Positions 16,650 through 24,953 of a stretch of 62,958 nucleotides of DNA are shown here, in pieces. The stretch is from Acidobacteriota bacterium (GTDB lineage Bacteria > Acidobacteriota > Vicinamibacteria > Vicinamibacterales > UBA8438): assembly GCA_009861545.1 (NCBI GenBank), contig VXME01000017.1, positions 1 to 62,958 on the forward strand. Reading direction: 5' to 3'. The notes under the pieces were generated by a model. The model was not told the DNA's origin, did no database searches, and worked only from the letters and a program-made list of their open reading frames with translations. Made by a program: the position numbers and the translations under genes. The number at the start of each line of letters is the position of its first letter. The first letter of the stretch is position 1.

Positions 16650-17054
16650 TCGAAACCTCGTACCCGTTGCGTCGGATCCAGAGGATACCCGTGGTACTCG
16701 CCCGAACCTGGAGATCCCTGCCGTGCTTCGAAAACGATGTCGCCCCTGCGGTGCCAGATGTAGCGGGGATAGCCGCCATCACCACGCTCCGACGTGGCCG
16801 GCTCTCACCGCATCCCGGAGCCATCGCTGGACGAGGGTGTGCCGATTCACCAACTCGCGGGGGCAGATGCTCGCACTGGGGCGGCGCCCGCGGGGCGTCC
16901 CGGCAAAGCCCACGGCGTCCTTGTGGTAGGGGCTGCCGACGTACCGGCACGACCGAGCCACCTTCGTCAGGTCGATTCCGTTCGGCGGCGATTGAATCTT
17001 GCGCACCTTCGGATTGTTGCGCTGGAACGTCGGTCGCTTCACAACGCCCACCAT
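16646..17054 (-). pseudogene. frameshifted small protein upstream of the ImmA/IrrE-like gene
   Basis: From 17054 the protein reads 'MVGVVKRPTFQRNNPKVRK', then 'CRYVGSPYHKD', 'RRPSASICPRELV' and 'LVQRWLRDAVRAGHVGAW' before a TGA at 16779-16781. Immediately after, in another frame, the sequence continues sensibly: 'GGYPRYIWHRRGDIVFEARQ' and 'GEYHGYPLDPTQRVRGFE', ending in a TGA that overlaps the next ATG. One extra base near 16775-16782 would explain this. The intact protein would be ~136 residues; I recall such a protein as an uncharacterised partner of ImmA/IrrE-like genes. It may be a real mutation or a sequencing error. A TATAAT at 17057-17062 (minus strand) lies two bases before the ATG, so transcription may be nearly leaderless. 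Confidence 0.6.
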
Positions 17055-17308
17055 GCATTATATGTACGTTTGCGTTGCGGGTGTCGGCGCATGTCCCTGA
17101 CCGGAGCGGCCCGCCTTCGACGACGTTTAGCCGGCGCGGGTCGCCGACGGCGCGAGTCGGCCTCGCCGGGTGATCGGGGATTCAAGGCGACCGTATCTTA
17201 TGCGATTTCGGCTGTTGGCGTGTTTATCTGGCCGTCGGCGTCGGCCGGATGGCCAAGGTCGGACGCTGCGACGAGGGCCGCGGGCGCAGGGCGGCTGCCT
17301 CGTGGTGG

Positions 17309-17335
17309 CCTTACCACGCATGCTATAGTGTAAGG
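17309..17335. promoter_or_regulatory. inverted-repeat operator over the -10 of an AbrB/PIN operon
   Basis: The arms CCTTAC (17309-17314) and GTAAGG (17330-17335) are separated by 15 bases and enclose a -10-like TATAGT (17324-17329), 16 bases upstream of the antitoxin ATG. AbrB-type antitoxins typically repress their own promoter, so this is a plausible autoregulatory operator. Confidence 0.5.
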
Positions 17336-17350
17336 AAGACAGAGGGCGGC

Positions 17351-17593
17351 ATGCTCGTACGCGTTACATCGAAGCGGCAGGTGACTTTTCCGGCCCGGGT
17401 GCTGGACGCGCTGGGCGTGCGGCCGGGCGACCGCATCGAGCTCCAGGAAGGTCCGGACGGTTTCATCCTGCGTCCCCGGCGCATCGACTACGACCGGCTC
17501 GGCACGCTGCGCGGCAAGCTCCGCGGCGGGCAGGGTGCTTTCGATGTCGGCGCGTTCCGCGACGAGCCGCATGACCCCGCGCTTCGGGATTGA
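17351..17593 (+). CDS. AbrB/MazE-family antitoxin
   Basis: An 80-residue protein whose first ~45 residues form a swapped-hairpin AbrB DNA-binding domain ('VTSKRQVTFPARVLDALGV' followed by 'GDRIELQEG'). The remaining acidic/flexible tail would wrap the toxin. ATG 17351 is chosen because the domain begins there and a GAGGG ribosome binding site precedes it; an upstream in-frame ATG at 17249 would add 34 non-conserved residues. The downstream PIN gene overlaps by 23 bases, the classic type II toxin-antitoxin arrangement. Confidence 0.88.
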   Translation: MLVRVTSKRQVTFPARVLDALGVRPGDRIELQEGPDGFILRPRRIDYDRLGTLRGKLRGGQGAFDVGAFRDEPHDPALRD

Positions 17594-17969
17594 CACGTCG
17601 GTTCTGGTGCGGCTGGTCGCGGGGGAGCCGGAAGCCGAGTTCGAGCGTTGCGTCGAGACGCTGCGCTCCCTGATCGAGGACGCCGGCGCCGAGGTCGTGG
17701 TTTCGAACCAGGTCATTGGCGAGGCCTACGTCGCCGTCCAGCATCACTACGGCGTCTCGAAGACGGATGCTCGCGCCGGCCTGCTCGACGTGCTGCGCAG
17801 CGGGATGGTCGCCCCTCTGAACGGGCGGGCGGTTCTTGCGGCCCTGGAAGCACACGGAGGTGCAGGGCTTCTCGACCGTCTCATCGCGGAAGAGTACTCC
17901 CGCGTCGGTCTGGAAGTGCTGACGCTGGATCGCAGGATGTCCACGTTGCCGGCCGTCCGGCGTCTGTGA
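17571..17969 (+). CDS. PIN-domain ribonuclease toxin (VapC-like)
   Basis: A 132-residue PIN-domain protein. The first conserved aspartate is in 'GIDTSVLVRLV' (D8), the conserved glutamate in 'VIGEAYVAV' and the last acidic site in 'VLTLDRRM'. These residues bind Mg2+ in PIN RNases, which usually cut tRNA or rRNA. ATG 17571 overlaps the antitoxin gene by 23 bases. The metzincin gene follows after 16 bases but is probably unrelated. Confidence 0.88.
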   Translation: MTPRFGIDTSVLVRLVAGEPEAEFERCVETLRSLIEDAGAEVVVSNQVIGEAYVAVQHHYGVSKTDARAGLLDVLRSGMVAPLNGRAVLAALEAHGGAGLLDRLIAEEYSRVGLEVLTLDRRMSTLPAVRRL

Positions 17970-17985
17970 CGGTGGTCGGAGAGTC

Positions 17986-18645
17986 ATGCCATTCCCGACG
18001 CGAGCGTCGTTGCTGATTGCTGCCATCGCGGTCCCGGCGGCCATGTCGCTGTGCCGCCCGGCCACGGCCGTGGCCGCGGACCGATCGATTCTCGTGCTGG
18101 CTCCGTCCACGGAAGACGATCGCATCGAGCCGGCGCGCGAGGCCATCGCGTTCTGGAACGACAGGTTGGAAGAGCTCGGCGTGCAGACCCGTCTGCGTGG
18201 GCCGCGGGTCGTCGTCGCCTCGCCGATTGCCCGCACCGTGGAGAACTACGCCCGCAGCGTGGCGCAGCGCGGGGTGCGCCTGCCGGGCGGAGAGGCGGAG
18301 CCGGACGCGCCACGGGAACTGACGGGGCTGGACGCCGACATCGTGGTGCTGCTGTCGCGCCAGAACATCCTGTCGTACACGTGGCCGCTTCCGCGTACCG
18401 CGCCGCCGCGATACCTTGTGGTGATTCGCCTTGCGCGGGGGCTAGACCGGGGCGACGCGATGGTGAGCCGCCACGTCGTCGCCCACGAGTTGGGCCACGC
18501 GCTCGGCCTGCTGCACAACGAGTCTCCGCACACGCTGATGTGCGGGCCCTGTCAGCCGCTGACGTCCGAGCCGGACGAGACCGGGTTCCTCCCGCTGACC
18601 GACGCGGAGCGTGCGCGGCTCGTCGCGTTCCACGGGCGACGGTAG
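17986..18645 (+). CDS. secreted metzincin-type zinc metalloprotease (matrixin-like)
   Basis: The 219-residue protein has a signal peptide (about residues 8-31) and a compact catalytic domain. The full metzincin zinc signature HExxHxxGxxH is present (H167, E168, H171, G174, H177 in 'HELGHALGLLHN'), followed by a Met-turn at M185 in 'HTLMCGPC'. This fits small matrixin-like or archaemetzincin-like exported proteases. No propeptide cysteine switch was recognised. The GGAGAG ribosome binding site before ATG 17986 supports the start. A broken copy of the C-terminus of a different neighbour (19459-20331) begins seven bases after the stop. Confidence 0.85.
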   Translation: MPFPTRASLLIAAIAVPAAMSLCRPATAVAADRSILVLAPSTEDDRIEPAREAIAFWNDRLEELGVQTRLRGPRVVVASPIARTVENYARSVAQRGVRLPGGEAEPDAPRELTGLDADIVVLLSRQNILSYTWPLPRTAPPRYLVVIRLARGLDRGDAMVSRHVVAHELGHALGLLHNESPHTLMCGPCQPLTSEPDETGFLPLTDAERARLVAFHGRR

Positions 18646-18651
18646 CCTCGT

Positions 18652-18810
18652 GTCCAGCGGCCCGAGCCGAACCTGTGGATGCCGGCGGTTTCTCGCATCG
18701 AGTTCGACGTACGGGTGATGTTAGGCATCAAGTCGATCCGGCGCCGCATCCGGACGGAGTGGCTCGAGCACCGGGCAGTGGGCACTATCGAATCGGTCAC
18801 GCTGCCCTGA
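18652..18810 (+). pseudogene. C-terminal remnant of a paralogue of the gene at 19459-20331
   Basis: In one open frame ending at TGA 18808-18810 the sequence reads 'EPNLWMPAVSRIEFDVRVML' and 'GIKSIRRRIRTEWLEH', which matches the end of the protein encoded at 19459-20331 ('QPDLWGLADSRIEFDASVLF', 'GMKSIRRRIRSAWVQS'). Only ~50 residues are left and there is no start codon with a ribosome binding site. It is a truncated duplicate left behind by a deletion. Confidence 0.75.
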
Positions 18811-18888
18811 AGGGTTCTCGTCGGTCGTCGCACGGCGAGTTGCCGACGTTACAATGCGCGGAGACCGCGACCGATCAGGCGAAGGAAC

Positions 18889-19332
18889 ATGACGACTCTC
18901 TACTCGCCCGCCGGCGGCTTGCGCGCCCTGTCTCTGATCATGGGGCTCTTTCTCGTCCTGATGGGGTACGGCAAGCTCGCCTGGTTCGCGGACAGCGCGT
19001 ACCTCACCTACGAGCTCGAGCAGTGGCTCTCCTTCGAGCCGGTCGCGATCAGCCGCTGGTACCTCGAATGGGTGGCGATGCCCGGTGCGCCGCTGTTCGC
19101 CCGGCTCGTCGTGCTGGGCGAGCTTGCGGCCGGCACGGCGCTGATCGCCGGGTTCCGGGTGGGCCTGACGGGGACGGTGGCGCTCGCCATGGTCCTCAAC
19201 TTCCAGTTCGCCAGCGGCATCATGTTCACGTCCGGCTATCTCACCAACGGGTACGGACCGCCGGTCATCGGCGGTCTGGCGGCCCTGGCCCTCGGCGGCG
19301 GCCGTCGCCTCCCGTACAGCGTCCCCTGGTAG
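18889..19332 (+). CDS. DoxX-like membrane protein
   Basis: A 147-residue protein with four predicted membrane helices (roughly residues 10-28, 58-80, 84-105 and 125-142). The pattern 'LRALSLIMGLFLVLMGYGKL' at the start and the 'GELAAGTALIAGFRVGL' segment fit the DoxX/SURF4-like family, inner-membrane proteins often linked to oxidative or thiol metabolism. A GAAGGA ribosome binding site precedes the ATG. It stands alone between unrelated genes. Confidence 0.75.
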   Translation: MTTLYSPAGGLRALSLIMGLFLVLMGYGKLAWFADSAYLTYELEQWLSFEPVAISRWYLEWVAMPGAPLFARLVVLGELAAGTALIAGFRVGLTGTVALAMVLNFQFASGIMFTSGYLTNGYGPPVIGGLAALALGGGRRLPYSVPW

Positions 19333-19458
19333 TACCGCGGCGGGCACGCCGGTGCCCGGCCGTATGGCGGCGCCTCGATTCATGCCGCACTGCGCCCGTG
19401 GGTTCTTGTCACACCGCGGGTGGCGAAAAGACGACAAGCAACCGATAACCGTTTCGTG

Positions 19459-20331
19459 ATGCCACGAATGCAGGTCGTAGCGGCGTGCGCGTCGGCGTGC
19501 TGCCTGAGCCTGATCTGCGCGCCGGGCCCGGCCACCGCGCAGGCGGTCGGCGAGCTCGTCGCCAGCGACCGGGTGGACGCGTCCATGATCGTCGAACGCG
19601 CCCTCGACGTGGCATCGAGGCAGCGGGATCTGGCGCTCGGCGGGTACTTCCAATACGTAACCGCCGGAACGGTCGAGTCGCTGGACGCCGAAGGGAACGT
19701 CACCCGTACCGAGACGAGCCGGCGCCGGCACTATCCACTCGAGGGCCACTTCTACGCGGAGCTCATCGGGCGCGATGGACGCTCTCTCGACGCCGAGGAC
19801 GCGCGGGATGAGCAGGCCCGGAAGGCCGAGTTCATCCGCGAGGCGAGACGGCACGCCGCGCGCGGCGTGCGCTACGACCCCGACGAGATGCACGTCGACT
19901 TCGACCGCAAGTTGATGGACCGCTACCAGACGGCGCTCGCCGGGACGGACGTCGTTCGGGGCGATCCGTGCTGGGTGATCCGCTTCGTGCCCCGGACTGG
20001 CCGGTTGCAGGACAAACGCCGCATCGACAAGGCGCTCAATCGTTCGTCCGGCTTCCTCTGGATCACCCGGAACGACTACCGCGTGACCCGGGTCACCTTC
20101 GAGATGCAGCATCCCTTCCGCTGGCTGTGGGGTATCGCCGGCACGCTCCGGCATGCCAGGGGCCAGTTCGACCTGCAGTGGATCCAACCCGATCTGTGGG
20201 GGCTCGCCGACTCCCGGATCGAGTTCGACGCGAGCGTGCTGTTCGGTATGAAGTCGATCCGTCGCCGCATTCGGAGCGCGTGGGTCCAGTCGGGTGGCCG
20301 GCACCGGGTCGACGCCGAAGGCCTGCCCTGA
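19459..20331 (+). CDS. exported protein of unknown function (LolA-like outline)
   Basis: I do not recognise this 290-residue protein with certainty. It has a signal peptide (hydrophobic stretch near residues 5-27) and an all-beta-looking body with alternating charged and aromatic strands ('CWVIRFVPRTGRLQDK', 'GFLWITRNDYRVTRVTFEM'), reminiscent of LolA/outer-membrane lipoprotein-sorting folds. The C-terminus 'GMKSIRRRIRSAW' recurs in the broken copy at 18652-18810, showing that the family was duplicated here. ATG 19459 is chosen for the signal peptide; ATG 19468 is an alternative. Confidence 0.7.
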   Translation: MPRMQVVAACASACCLSLICAPGPATAQAVGELVASDRVDASMIVERALDVASRQRDLALGGYFQYVTAGTVESLDAEGNVTRTETSRRRHYPLEGHFYAELIGRDGRSLDAEDARDEQARKAEFIREARRHAARGVRYDPDEMHVDFDRKLMDRYQTALAGTDVVRGDPCWVIRFVPRTGRLQDKRRIDKALNRSSGFLWITRNDYRVTRVTFEMQHPFRWLWGIAGTLRHARGQFDLQWIQPDLWGLADSRIEFDASVLFGMKSIRRRIRSAWVQSGGRHRVDAEGLP

Positions 20332-20452
20332 TTGGCGGCCTTGAAGACCCGGTATCCGAACTTCGGCCCCGGGTCCTCCGTCTACGGTGACATGGGCCGC
20401 ACGGGGACGCGCACTCCTGCCCGTCGTCGGCCGTGTGGCCGGGAGGACTTCC

Positions 20453-21034
20453 ATGTCGACTCGTACTTTCTGGTCCGCGTTCGTTCTGTCCGGTCTGCTG
20501 GCTTGCGGCATCGGTGTCGCCGCCGCCCAGGAGGAGGCTCCACAGCCGTGGCTGCACGTGCAGGTCACGGCCGACGAGGACGGCTCCGAGAACGTCAGGG
20601 TCAACGTGCCGCTGTCGGCGGCGGAGCCGATGCTGGCCCTGGTGCCGCACCGCATTCTGGCGGACGGGCAACTCAGTCTGGCCGGCCGGGACGTGCCACT
20701 GAACGTCGGCGCCATGCGAGACCTCTGGCGAGCGCTCACGGAGGTCGGCGATACCGAGTTCGTGACGGTCGACGGCGAGGACGAGACGGTGCGCATCGCG
20801 CGCGTCGGCGATCAGATCACCGTGCAGGTGGTGGACCGCGACGAGGAGGGTAGCGAAACCGTTGACGTCCAGCTTCCGATCGTCGTGGTCGACGCGCTCC
20901 TCTCGGGGGGCGGCGACACGCTCGACGTGCGGGCCGCGGTCGAGCGGTTGGGCGAGCTCCGCGGCGACATCGTCCGGGTTACCGAGGACGAGCGGCAGAT
21001 CCGCATCTGGATCGACGAGGTCGCGTCGCAATAG
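20453..21034 (+). CDS. exported protein of unknown function
   Basis: A 193-residue protein with a clear signal peptide (residues 1-~26, cleavage after 'GVAAAQ'). The mature part is acidic, with two similar strands-and-helix units: 'PLSAAEPMLALVPHRIL' and 'QLPIVVVDALLSGGGDTLDV', each preceded by a short 'VRVNV'/'VDVQL' strand. This suggests an internal duplication of a small alpha/beta module. No enzyme motif is visible. A GGGAGGA ribosome binding site precedes ATG 20453. Confidence 0.7.
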   Translation: MSTRTFWSAFVLSGLLACGIGVAAAQEEAPQPWLHVQVTADEDGSENVRVNVPLSAAEPMLALVPHRILADGQLSLAGRDVPLNVGAMRDLWRALTEVGDTEFVTVDGEDETVRIARVGDQITVQVVDRDEEGSETVDVQLPIVVVDALLSGGGDTLDVRAAVERLGELRGDIVRVTEDERQIRIWIDEVASQ

Positions 21035-21334
21035 GAGGGCGCGGACCTCGAACGGGTCGCCCGATGGCATGGAACGCAGCGATCGCCGCTGCGTCCAGCG
21101 CATCGGGCGGCTCGCGATCGCCCCCCGTCGACTTCGCGCCCCTGTCGCCGGAGCGGTCCCTCGCCTTGCGCGCGCCGCGCAGCACCAACGGCACGTCCCG
21201 ACTTCCTCTCGCAACGGTTCCCGGCCGCTCGTGCACGCCGCTTCCGCGCGGGGTAATCTCCCATCTGCGGACGTCGGACTTCTGGTCACGGTGGACGGCT
21301 GGATTGTGCTCGCGACCAACACCGGAGGTGTCTC
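21035..21334. other. intergenic stretch, no gene recognised
   Basis: These 300 bases hold no convincing coding sequence. Open frames here are extensions or antisense of the flanking genes. A segment around 21250-21272, read on the minus strand, weakly resembles the AAATGGGAGATGACAG-type repeats found at 51.8-55.7 kb. Confidence 0.4.
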
Positions 21335-22408
21335 ATGGCAATGCGGATCGACCAACCGGCGAGTACCGTGCGCACGGGGAAGGTAACGCGCCGCCAGCTA
21401 CTCGTTGCGGGCATCGCGGCAGCCGTCGCACGGCCCGCGACGGCGCTGGCCCGGCCGCTCGCGCTCCGCGTGCCGGGCGTCCCGGCCGCGGGTGCGGTGA
21501 CGGCCGAGTCGTCACTGCCGATCCGCGTCAGTACCCTGAATCACGTCAGCTTCGGCTGCGCGGACCTGCGGAGCACCGTCGAGTGGTACGAACGGGTGCT
21601 GGCGATACCGCGGCACGCGTTCCAGGACTACGGCGGAGGCCAGACCGTGCTGCGGGTGTCCGAGGACCCGCCGGCGTACATGGCCCTGTCGCAGCGGAGC
21701 CCGGAGAGCCTGCAGGTCGTGACCGCGCGACGGCCGCACTTCTGCTGGGGCATCGAGGACTTCAACGTCCACCGGATCTTCGAGGGGCTCGCGGAGATGC
21801 CCGCGCTCGCCCGGTCCGTGCTGCGGGAGGGCACGACCATCAACGGCGTCAATTTCGACGGCCCCGACGGCGCGCCCCTGCAGTTCAACCCCATCATCGC
21901 CTGCGGCGGGCTGGGCTTCCTTGGAGAGGTTTGCGACAACGCGGCCGAAGCGGTACGGCGGCCGGGAGACCCGCCGCCGATACCGGTCAGGACGCTCAAC
22001 CACGTCAAGTACCACGTATCCGACCTGTCGAGCGCTCTGGCCTGGTACCAGCGGTTGACGGCCATGCCGGTGGTCGCGTGGCAGGAGCCGCAAGGGGGGC
22101 CGCGCACGGCCGGCTACGAAGGACGCCCGATCCCCGTGCTGCGGGTGGGGGCGGGGCCGCAACACGTGGCCCTCGTCGAGGGGGGCGGACCCGAGGCGTT
22201 CCGCTTGCACGTCGGCCTCGGCGTGGAGGCGTTCGATCCCGACGCGGTCATGGAGCGGCTCGCCGAGCACGGCGTCACCGCGCATCTGCGGTTGCGCGAG
22301 GGGGTGACGAAGGAGGTGCTGGTGGACGCGCCGGACGGCGTCCGGCTGCAGTTGCAGGACGTCAGCTACTCCGGCGAGGGCGGGGTGCTGGGCAACGAGC
22401 ACCTGTAG
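21335..22408 (+). CDS. Tat-exported VOC-family protein with two glyoxalase-like domains
   Basis: The 357-residue protein has a Tat-type signal ('TRRQLLVAGIAAAVARP', residues ~18-35) and two vicinal-oxygen-chelate modules: the first from 'STLNHVSFGCADLRSTVEWY' (about residue 66), the second from 'RTLNHVKYHVSDLSSALAWY' (about residue 222). VOC proteins bind a divalent metal and include dioxygenases, glyoxalases and binding proteins; candidate ligands are His in 'LNHV' and Glu/His near 'ALVEGG' and 'RLHVGLG'. A strong GGAGGT ribosome binding site lies before ATG 21335. The substrate cannot be inferred. Confidence 0.85.
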   Translation: MAMRIDQPASTVRTGKVTRRQLLVAGIAAAVARPATALARPLALRVPGVPAAGAVTAESSLPIRVSTLNHVSFGCADLRSTVEWYERVLAIPRHAFQDYGGGQTVLRVSEDPPAYMALSQRSPESLQVVTARRPHFCWGIEDFNVHRIFEGLAEMPALARSVLREGTTINGVNFDGPDGAPLQFNPIIACGGLGFLGEVCDNAAEAVRRPGDPPPIPVRTLNHVKYHVSDLSSALAWYQRLTAMPVVAWQEPQGGPRTAGYEGRPIPVLRVGAGPQHVALVEGGGPEAFRLHVGLGVEAFDPDAVMERLAEHGVTAHLRLREGVTKEVLVDAPDGVRLQLQDVSYSGEGGVLGNEHL

Positions 22409-22477
22409 CGAATCGCGCGCTCGTCGCGGATCACCGAGTTCGACCTGGACGCACGGTCCGTTGCGGGGCTGTCGAGG

Positions 22478-24817
22478 CTATCGTCCCTGCGAGCCGAGCG
22501 TGAACGAGCGCAGCGGGAGGGTCGAGTAGGCCCGCTCGCCCTCGACGATGTGGATGGCTCGATCCGCCGGCACATCGTTGAACGTCTGCGTGATGCCGGT
22601 TGCGGGCCAGAGGATTTCGAGCCGCTCGATGCGCGAAGCGCGGCCCAGCCCGATGGTCTGGCGCAGCGGATTGCCGCCGAAGCTGCCGCCGCTGTTCACG
22701 TGGCGGTAGATGGAGCGCCGGCCGGCGCCCCGCTCGCCGGCGACGACGGCCCGGATGCGGGCGCCGATCGCCGACCGGTTGGAGCGGACGCCCTCGAGGC
22801 GGATCGTGATCCAGTGGTTCCCGAAGCCGGGGTTCTCGTAGAGGGCGTTGCCGAACCGGTCGCCCGGATAGGCGCCTCCCATCTGCTGGAACACGTCCTG
22901 ATCGCCGTCGTTGTCGAAATCCGCGAAGGCCACGCCGTGGCCCTTCTGGAGGTGGCCGAAGCCGCCCGCGTAGGTTACGTCGGAGAAGCCGCGTCCTTCC
23001 CGGTTGCGGTACATCACGTTCGGCATCACGCTGTGATAGGGCGGATAGCCGGTGCCCAGGTAGAAGTCCGGGTAGCCGTCGTTGTCGAGATCGCCGAAGT
23101 TCGAGCCCATCGCCGCGGTCGGCGCCGTCAGGCCGTAGCGGCCGGTAACGTCCTGGAAGCGTCCGCCGCCCATGCCGCGGTAGAGCCGCGACGTCTCGGT
23201 GGGGGCGGGCCGGCCGAGCGCGCGGGCCGCCAGGTGCTCGATGTCTGCCGTATAGGCCGAGACGTACAGATCGAGCTGCCCGTCGTTGTCCACGTCCCAG
23301 AACCACGCCGGGAAGCTCCCGGTCGGGCCGGTCACGCCGAGCCGCGGCGCCTCGTCGATGAAGAACCCGCGACCGGTGTTGCGGTAGAGCCGGTTGCTCC
23401 CCCCGAAGTTGGATACGTACAGGTCCTGGAGGCCGTCGCCGTCGTAGTCGCCCCAGACCGCCGCCTTGGCGTACCCGTAGTTCATGACGGTGGCGGGCCC
23501 GGCGACGTCGGTGAACGTGCCGTCGCCGTCGTTGCGGAAGAGCTGGCTCGGCGCGACGAGCGTCCGCGACGATTCGTTGCCGACGTAGAGATCGAGGTCG
23601 CCGTCGTTGTCGTAGTCGCCCCAGGCTGCCGTATGGCTCGGGTAGTGCACCTCGCCGAGTCCCGCGTCGAACGTCACGTCGGTGAACGTCCCCTTCCCGT
23701 CGTTCCGCAGCAGCGAGTTCGGGTGCCGGCCGGCCGCGCGCAGCCACGCGCCGCGCAGGACCAGCAGGTCCACGTCGCCGTCGTTGTCGTAGTCGGCCTG
23801 GACCATGTTCAGGCCGCCGTACAGTCCGAGCAGGCCCGCTTCGGCGGTGCGTTCCGTGAAGGTCCCGTTGCGGTTGTTCCTGAAGTAGCGCATCTGTCCC
23901 CGCGTGCCCCACGTCGAGACCACGATGTCGAGATGGCCGTCGCCGTCGAAGTCGTCGGCGACCGCGCCGCCGCACATGTCGAACGTGTCGAGACCGAGGG
24001 TCGGCGCGATGTTCGTGAACCGGGGCATCGTCCCGGTCGACCGGAACGTCTCCGGCGGCAGCCGGTACGGCTCGGGCACCTCGTCCGGGTAACCGCCTAC
24101 CGTCATGTAGGCGACGTTGAGCAGCCAGAGTGCCGCGAGGTACTGCTGCGTCCCGTCGTTTCCGACGGGCGCGGGCGCGCCCGCGCCCCAGTTGCGAGCG
24201 CCCGCCGCGGACAGCACGCCGCCCGACGCCACGTTCTCCGTGCTCCGCAGGACCGCCGTGAAGGCCGCGATGGCCTGGCGGGACGGCGTCTGATCGCTGT
24301 GGATTCCTCGCCCCTGCAGCGGCAGGATGCAGGCCTCGGCATGCGGATGGAGCGCGCAGTTCCGCGTCTCGGCCAGCCGGAGGTAGGCCACCCCGAGGCT
24401 GTAGTTGGTCAGATCGATCCCCGGGCGGTTCTCGTCGGTCTCGGGGATCAGGGCCAGGGCGTCGGTGAGCAGCCGGATCGCCTCGGCTTCGTTGCCGAGG
24501 CGCAGCTCCTCCCCGGAGAGCTGGAACATCACGCGCCAGCGGTTGGGGCCGGTGTCCGTGGCGGGCAGTCCGCGCAACTCCTCGCGGAGCTCCCTGGCCC
24601 GCCAGTCTCCCAGGAAGGGGTGCGTATCGGGAGTCTGGTTCGCTATCGTCCGCAGCAGCGCCAACATGCGCTGATGGCCGGCCGCCGACGCCGGCGAGAC
24701 GGCTTCGGACGGCCTCGCGAGTTGCGCAGCGACGGGGCCGGCCAGATCGAGCCCGGCCGCCGCCGCGACTGCGAGCGCGGCGGCACGCGCGACGTGGATG
24801 AATGGCACCCGAGTCAT
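22478..24817 (-). CDS. secreted CRTAC1-like protein: TPR-like N-terminus, FG-GAP/VCBS repeats, ASPIC/UnbV domain
   Basis: A 779-residue protein. After a signal peptide comes a helical TPR-like region ('NEAEAIRLLTDALALIP', 'LTNYSLGVAYLRLAETRN'). It is followed by at least eight FG-GAP/VCBS repeats with calcium-loop motifs such as 'DFDGDGHLDIVVSTWG', 'DYDNDGDVDLLVLRG' and 'DLDNDGYPDFYLGTGY', forming a beta-propeller. The C-terminus has the ASPIC/UnbV domain ('RSAIGARIRAVVAGERG', 'LGRASRIERLEILWP'). Such proteins are exported and probably bind carbohydrate or other ligands on the cell surface. The ATG at 24817 starts the signal peptide; the frame is open further upstream without conservation. 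Confidence 0.9.
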   Translation of the reverse strand: MTRVPFIHVARAAALAVAAAAGLDLAGPVAAQLARPSEAVSPASAAGHQRMLALLRTIANQTPDTHPFLGDWRARELREELRGLPATDTGPNRWRVMFQLSGEELRLGNEAEAIRLLTDALALIPETDENRPGIDLTNYSLGVAYLRLAETRNCALHPHAEACILPLQGRGIHSDQTPSRQAIAAFTAVLRSTENVASGGVLSAAGARNWGAGAPAPVGNDGTQQYLAALWLLNVAYMTVGGYPDEVPEPYRLPPETFRSTGTMPRFTNIAPTLGLDTFDMCGGAVADDFDGDGHLDIVVSTWGTRGQMRYFRNNRNGTFTERTAEAGLLGLYGGLNMVQADYDNDGDVDLLVLRGAWLRAAGRHPNSLLRNDGKGTFTDVTFDAGLGEVHYPSHTAAWGDYDNDGDLDLYVGNESSRTLVAPSQLFRNDGDGTFTDVAGPATVMNYGYAKAAVWGDYDGDGLQDLYVSNFGGSNRLYRNTGRGFFIDEAPRLGVTGPTGSFPAWFWDVDNDGQLDLYVSAYTADIEHLAARALGRPAPTETSRLYRGMGGGRFQDVTGRYGLTAPTAAMGSNFGDLDNDGYPDFYLGTGYPPYHSVMPNVMYRNREGRGFSDVTYAGGFGHLQKGHGVAFADFDNDGDQDVFQQMGGAYPGDRFGNALYENPGFGNHWITIRLEGVRSNRSAIGARIRAVVAGERGAGRRSIYRHVNSGGSFGGNPLRQTIGLGRASRIERLEILWPATGITQTFNDVPADRAIHIVEGERAYSTLPLRSFTLGSQGR

Positions 24818-24953
24818 TCTACCGCCGTGCGGGGGCCGGTCAACGGCGCGCCGCGGGGATGCCACGGCGTCGACGGGAACGCTTCGCCGGGGTCCGCGCC
24901 GGCACCCCGCGCGCAGCCGCGGAGTATCATCGTTCCGGGAGCGGGGAGGCATC

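Noticed and set aside
16633-17058. A 141-codon minus-strand frame over the ImmA/IrrE partner gene
   Set aside because: Its residues do not show the conserved blocks; these are found in the two other frames joined by a one-base shift.
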